In this document: in pieces, positions 5,380 to 7,719 of the stretch
Layout: every line of letters starts with the position of its first letter
Position numbering within the stretch: position 1 is the stretch's first letter
Assembly (NCBI GenBank): GCA_011176655.1
Contig: DUEB01000043.1
Location: 1-7,719 of the forward strand
Direction of reading: 5' to 3'
Origin: Dehalococcoidia bacterium
Lineage (GTDB): Bacteria > Chloroflexota > Dehalococcoidia > Dehalococcoidales > UBA5760
DNA: 7,719 nt
Notes under the pieces: model-generated
What the model saw: the letters and a program-made list of their open reading frames with translations, nothing else
Told to the model about the DNA's origin: nothing
The model's database searches: none
Program-made: the position numbers and the translations under genes

Positions 5380-6639
5380 TCACAGCTTAATCTCCCCCCA
5401 CACCCCATCCTTATATAGCTCCCCCAGCCTCACCGGCAGGAGCTTATTGGTCAGGTCCTCACTGCTCTTAGTATACACCTTGATATAGTTAGCGGTGAGA
5501 CCCGACCAGACGCCGCCGGAGCGCTGCTCAAATAACACCGGCATGGTTCTACCCAGGAAGTGCCGGCGGAAGCTTTGGGCGCTCTCCTCAGCCAGACTGA
5601 GCATCATCCGGCTCCGCTGCTTCTTGACCCGGTCGCTAACCTGATTGGGAAGCTCGGCCGCCCCGGTGCCGCTGCGCCGTGAGTAGGAGAAAACATGGAT
5701 ACGGGCAAACTCCATGCGGCGGCAGAAGCTGAGGCTCTCCTCAAACTCAGCGTCAGTCTCGCCGGGAAAGCCGACCATGACGTCGCTGGTGATGGCAACC
5801 TCGGGGACAGCCCGCCGAATCAGGGAGACCGCCTCCTCATAATCAGAGCGGGAGTAACGACGCCCCATGCGGCGCAGCACGCCGTCGCTCCCGCTCTGGA
5901 GGCAAAGGTGAACATGAGGGCACAGCCGCCCGTTCCCGAAGAGACCGACGAGCTCCGCCGAGACCTCCTGGGGCTGGATAGAGGACAGTCTTACCCTCTC
6001 TACCCCGGTCTCTGCCAGGATGCGCTCCAGCAAGCCCGCCAGGTTAACCCCGTTATCACCATAGGAGCCGACCCTGACCCCGGTCAAGACCACCTCCCGG
6101 TAACCCTGAGCGGCGCGCTCTCTCACCTGGCTGACCACCTCGCCAGCGGGCAGGCTTCTCTCCCCACCCCGCACCAGAGGGACAATGCAGTAAGCGCAGA
6201 GGTTATGGCAGCCGTCCTGAACCTTGATGAAAGCGCGGGTGCGAAAGCCCCGGTAGCAGCTATCGGGACTAACCGGCCCCGAAGCCGGTAGGTCAAGGCA
6301 GCCGGACTCCTCCAGCAGCCGCCTGAGGTGCGGTTTGTCGCTGTTACCCAGGACAAGGTTAACCCCACCGACCCCGGCCAGCTCCCGGGGCGCCCGCTCC
6401 GCATAGCAGCCGGTAGCCACCACCACAGCCTCGGGGTTAAGGCGGCGCGCCCGCCTCAGCAGGTGGCGGGACTTACGATCGGCGATATGGGTAACCGTGC
6501 AGGTATTGAGGATATAGACATCGGCCTCCGCAGGCGAGGCTACCAGCTCATATCCCGCCCCCACAAACTGCCGGGCTAAGGCTTCCGTCTCCGCCTGGTT
6601 CAGCTTACAGCCCAGGCTGTCCAGGGCAACCTTTACCAT
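5380..6639 (-). CDS. mtaB: tRNA threonylcarbamoyladenosine methylthiotransferase MtaB
   Basis: A radical-SAM methylthiotransferase that converts t6A37 to ms2t6A37 in tRNAs reading ANN codons. The 419-residue length fits MtaB. The N-terminal methylthiotransferase domain (about 1-115) has Cys11 (LGCKLNQAE), Cys47 (NTCTVT) and Cys78 (TGCYAE), which bind the second [4Fe-4S] cluster. The radical-SAM motif CHNLCAYC gives Cys144, Cys148 and Cys151. SAM-domain segments include VVLTGVRVGSYG (183-194), LSSIQPQEV (218-226), LCLQSGSDGVLRRMGRRY (245-262) and the GFPGET strand (290-295). A C-terminal TRAM-type RNA-binding region covers about 360-419. LGCKLNQAE and LTGVRVGSYG are typical of MtaB rather than MiaB or RimO, which supports the subtype. 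AAGGAG lies 9 bases upstream of the ATG at 6639, and a near-consensus promoter is found at 6682-6711. Confidence 0.95.
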   Translation of the reverse strand: MVKVALDSLGCKLNQAETEALARQFVGAGYELVASPAEADVYILNTCTVTHIADRKSRHLLRRARRLNPEAVVVATGCYAERAPRELAGVGGVNLVLGNSDKPHLRRLLEESGCLDLPASGPVSPDSCYRGFRTRAFIKVQDGCHNLCAYCIVPLVRGGERSLPAGEVVSQVRERAAQGYREVVLTGVRVGSYGDNGVNLAGLLERILAETGVERVRLSSIQPQEVSAELVGLFGNGRLCPHVHLCLQSGSDGVLRRMGRRYSRSDYEEAVSLIRRAVPEVAITSDVMVGFPGETDAEFEESLSFCRRMEFARIHVFSYSRRSGTGAAELPNQVSDRVKKQRSRMMLSLAEESAQSFRRHFLGRTMPVLFEQRSGGVWSGLTANYIKVYTKSSEDLTNKLLPVRLGELYKDGVWGEIKL

Positions 6640-6681
6640 CCAGGACTACTCCTTAAAATCTGCCAACTCTGTCACAGGGAG

Positions 6682-6711
6682 ATTATATCGCCCGTATTCC
6701 CAGGGGGTCAA
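6682..6711 (-). promoter_or_regulatory. Promoter for mtaB
   Basis: The minus strand reads TTGACC (6711-6706), an 18-base spacer and a perfect TATAAT (6687-6682). With 5/6 and 6/6 matches it is the strongest promoter in the window. Transcription should start near 6675, giving a leader of about 35 bases that contains the AAGGAG ribosome binding site. It diverges from the promoter at 6735-6764. Confidence 0.65.
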
Positions 6712-6734
6712 TCAGTAAGGACGGAGCCTTTTTA

Positions 6735-6764
6735 TTGAAGTCCGGCAAGATGATTAAGTATAAT
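6735..6764 (+). promoter_or_regulatory. Promoter for the C_GCAxxG_C_C-like gene
   Basis: TTGAAG (6735-6740), an 18-base spacer and a perfect TATAAT (6759-6764). Start near 6771 leaves about 37 bases before the ATG at 6808 but only about 13 before the ATG at 6784, so it favours the later start. Boxes and spacer length are identical to those of the SDR operon promoter. Confidence 0.6.
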
Positions 6765-6807
6765 GTTAGCAACGCGCCAGTAAATGATTGTAACGGGGGG
6801 AAGACAA

Positions 6808-7527
6808 ATGGTATACGGGAAGCGAATGGAGCACCTGACGGAAGCCTTTAAGGACGAAGCGCACCGCAAGGACTGGCTCTTCATGAGTCGGGATGAAACG
6901 GACGACGAAGCCATCATCAGAAGGGTGGTACGGGATGCCCGGGAAATGCAGCTCAAATATCGAGCCTGCGGTCAGACCTCTCTCTACCCCCTAGTGCTTC
7001 ATCTGGGGCTGGGGGGCCGGGAGACGGTAGTCGCCATGACTACCCTAACCGGTGGCTTCGGCGGCAGCGAGATTTGCTGCGCCCTGGTGGGCGGCATCGC
7101 TGCCATTGGTCTGGAGTTCGGGCGAGTTGACTTTACCGAGATGGGCGGCCCCCGCTCCAAGGGACACAGCACCTTCACCCTGGCCCAGGCATACTCGGCT
7201 GAGCTTCGCGAGCGGTTTATGCAACGCACTGGCGGTATCCTCCGCTGCTGCGACCTGCAGGAGCAGCACTTCGGCAAGAGCCTGACCCCGGTGGAGCGTA
7301 AAGACCCCATGCAGCTGGAGCGGCTCAGGTGCGGGGAGCTCTTCTCAATGTGGTCCACCTACGCCTGCGAACTGGTCGCCCTGACGGCAGAGATAACCTG
7401 CGAGATAATCCTACGGGCGAGGAGAAAGAAGGGAATCCTTTCGCCCCTGATGGCCCTCCCCTGGTATAACCGCACCTGGGAGCTACAGCGAACGACGGAA
7501 TCACAGAAACCGGAGTCGGAAAGCTAG
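6808..7527 (+). CDS. C_GCAxxG_C_C-like cysteine-rich protein
   Basis: A 239-residue protein resembling the C_GCAxxG_C_C family (putative redox-active proteins common in anaerobes). Numbered from this start, the family pattern is visible as Cys54 (RACGQTSLYPLVL), a Gly-rich TGGFGGSE stretch (81-88), CCALVG (90-95) in place of GCAxxG, and later cysteines at 147-148 (LRCCDLQ), 175, 187 (YACEL) and 198 (ITCEI). The Gly of GCAxxG is Cys90, giving a vicinal Cys pair, and a second pair lies at 147-148. The length is greater than I expect for the small family core, with a charged N-terminal helix region (about 5-52) and a polar Glu/Ser-rich tail. The ATG at 6808 is preferred over in-frame 6784 because GGGGGGAAG lies just upstream and 6784 has no ribosome binding site; 6826 is also possible. 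Its physiological role is unknown. Confidence 0.8.
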   Translation: MVYGKRMEHLTEAFKDEAHRKDWLFMSRDETDDEAIIRRVVRDAREMQLKYRACGQTSLYPLVLHLGLGGRETVVAMTTLTGGFGGSEICCALVGGIAAIGLEFGRVDFTEMGGPRSKGHSTFTLAQAYSAELRERFMQRTGGILRCCDLQEQHFGKSLTPVERKDPMQLERLRCGELFSMWSTYACELVALTAEITCEIILRARRKKGILSPLMALPWYNRTWELQRTTESQKPESES

Positions 7528-7579
7528 ATGTCACCCGATACTTGCCCCTTATTTTGGAAAATGGAGGTCCAACCCAGTT

Positions 7580-7719
7580 ATGGCTGAAGAGAAACTGACC
7601 CAGATGGAAATGGCTATCATGGATGCGGTGCGCCAGGGGATGATTGAGCGCACCGATATCGGTAAACACGCCCGAAGTATAATCTCGGACTACGATGCCC
7701 CCGGACCAACCCTGTGGAC
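7580..7719 (+). CDS. Start of an unidentified gene, cut by the window end
   Basis: An open frame of 46 codons begins with ATG at 7580 and continues to the window edge without a stop. GGAGG (7563-7567) lies 12 bases upstream, somewhat far but usable. The visible peptide is Met-rich near its start (Met at 1, 9, 11, 14 and 21) and amphipathic (MAEEKLTQMEMAIMDAVRQG), then passes into a polar IERTDIGKHARSIISDYD segment. I do not recognise the family from this fragment. It follows the C_GCAxxG_C_C-like gene by 52 bases with no terminator between, so the two are probably co-transcribed. Confidence 0.6.
   Translation, partial: MAEEKLTQMEMAIMDAVRQGMIERTDIGKHARSIISDYDAPGPTLW

Noticed and set aside
5695..6291. 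Plus-strand open frame of about 200 codons inside mtaB
   Set aside because: mtaB on the other strand has every family motif; the plus-strand translation matches nothing recognisable and has no ribosome binding site that I trust.
6717..6733. AAGG/CCTT stem followed by a T run, resembling a terminator
   Set aside because: The stem is only 4 bp, and it lies between two divergent promoters where no transcript needs to end.
6784..6807. Upstream in-frame ATG for the C_GCAxxG_C_C-like protein
   Set aside because: No ribosome binding site precedes it, and the promoter at 6735-6764 would leave a leader of only about 13 bases. The ATG at 6808 has GGGGGGAAG just before it.

Overview
The window looks like chromosomal DNA from an anaerobic bacterium with moderately high GC content. 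The oxygen-sensitive type of [4Fe-4S] hydro-lyase, the C_GCAxxG_C_C family protein, the small paralogous membrane proteins and the pair of short-chain dehydrogenases would suit an uncultured Chloroflexota lineage such as Dehalococcoidia. That placement is inference from overall resemblance; no phylogenetic marker in the window proves it.

Layout from left to right. A tRNA-Leu(UAG) gene lies on the minus strand at 1-82. A 370-base gene-free stretch follows, holding hairpins and promoter-like elements. Two related minus-strand genes (453-866 and 963-1316) encode small multi-spanning membrane proteins of unknown function. A divergent promoter region (about 1357-1435) separates them from a plus-strand operon of three genes: a short-chain dehydrogenase (SDR, 1566-2327) and the alpha and beta subunits of a class I fumarase/tartrate-dehydratase-type hydro-lyase (2365-3288 and 3285-3875, overlapping by 4 bases). 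A second SDR (3934-4725, minus) converges on this operon. Next comes a GNAT acetyltransferase (4884-5366, plus), which may be translated from a leaderless mRNA. It converges on an MtaB-type tRNA methylthiotransferase (5380-6639, minus). A back-to-back promoter pair (6682-6764) separates mtaB from a C_GCAxxG_C_C-like cysteine-rich protein (6808-7527, plus). A final gene starts at 7580 and runs off the window.

The most interesting unit is the SDR plus two-subunit hydro-lyase operon. The hydro-lyase keeps the three expected cluster cysteines and most expected catalytic residues. It departs from the family in the two alpha-subunit motifs that contact substrate: Cys-Gln-Asp has become Cys-Gln-Ser, and the Gly-Gly-Gly loop has become Gly-Cys-Gly followed by a changed sequence. 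Together with an upstream NAD-type SDR, this suggests a hydratase/dehydrogenase pair that interconverts an unsaturated acid, a hydroxy acid and a keto acid, with a substrate other than fumarate. The substrate cannot be read from the sequence.

Several promoters are clear by eye. Those of the SDR operon and of the C_GCAxxG_C_C gene are identical (TTGAAG, 18-base spacer, TATAAT), and mtaB has TTGACC, 18 bases, TATAAT.
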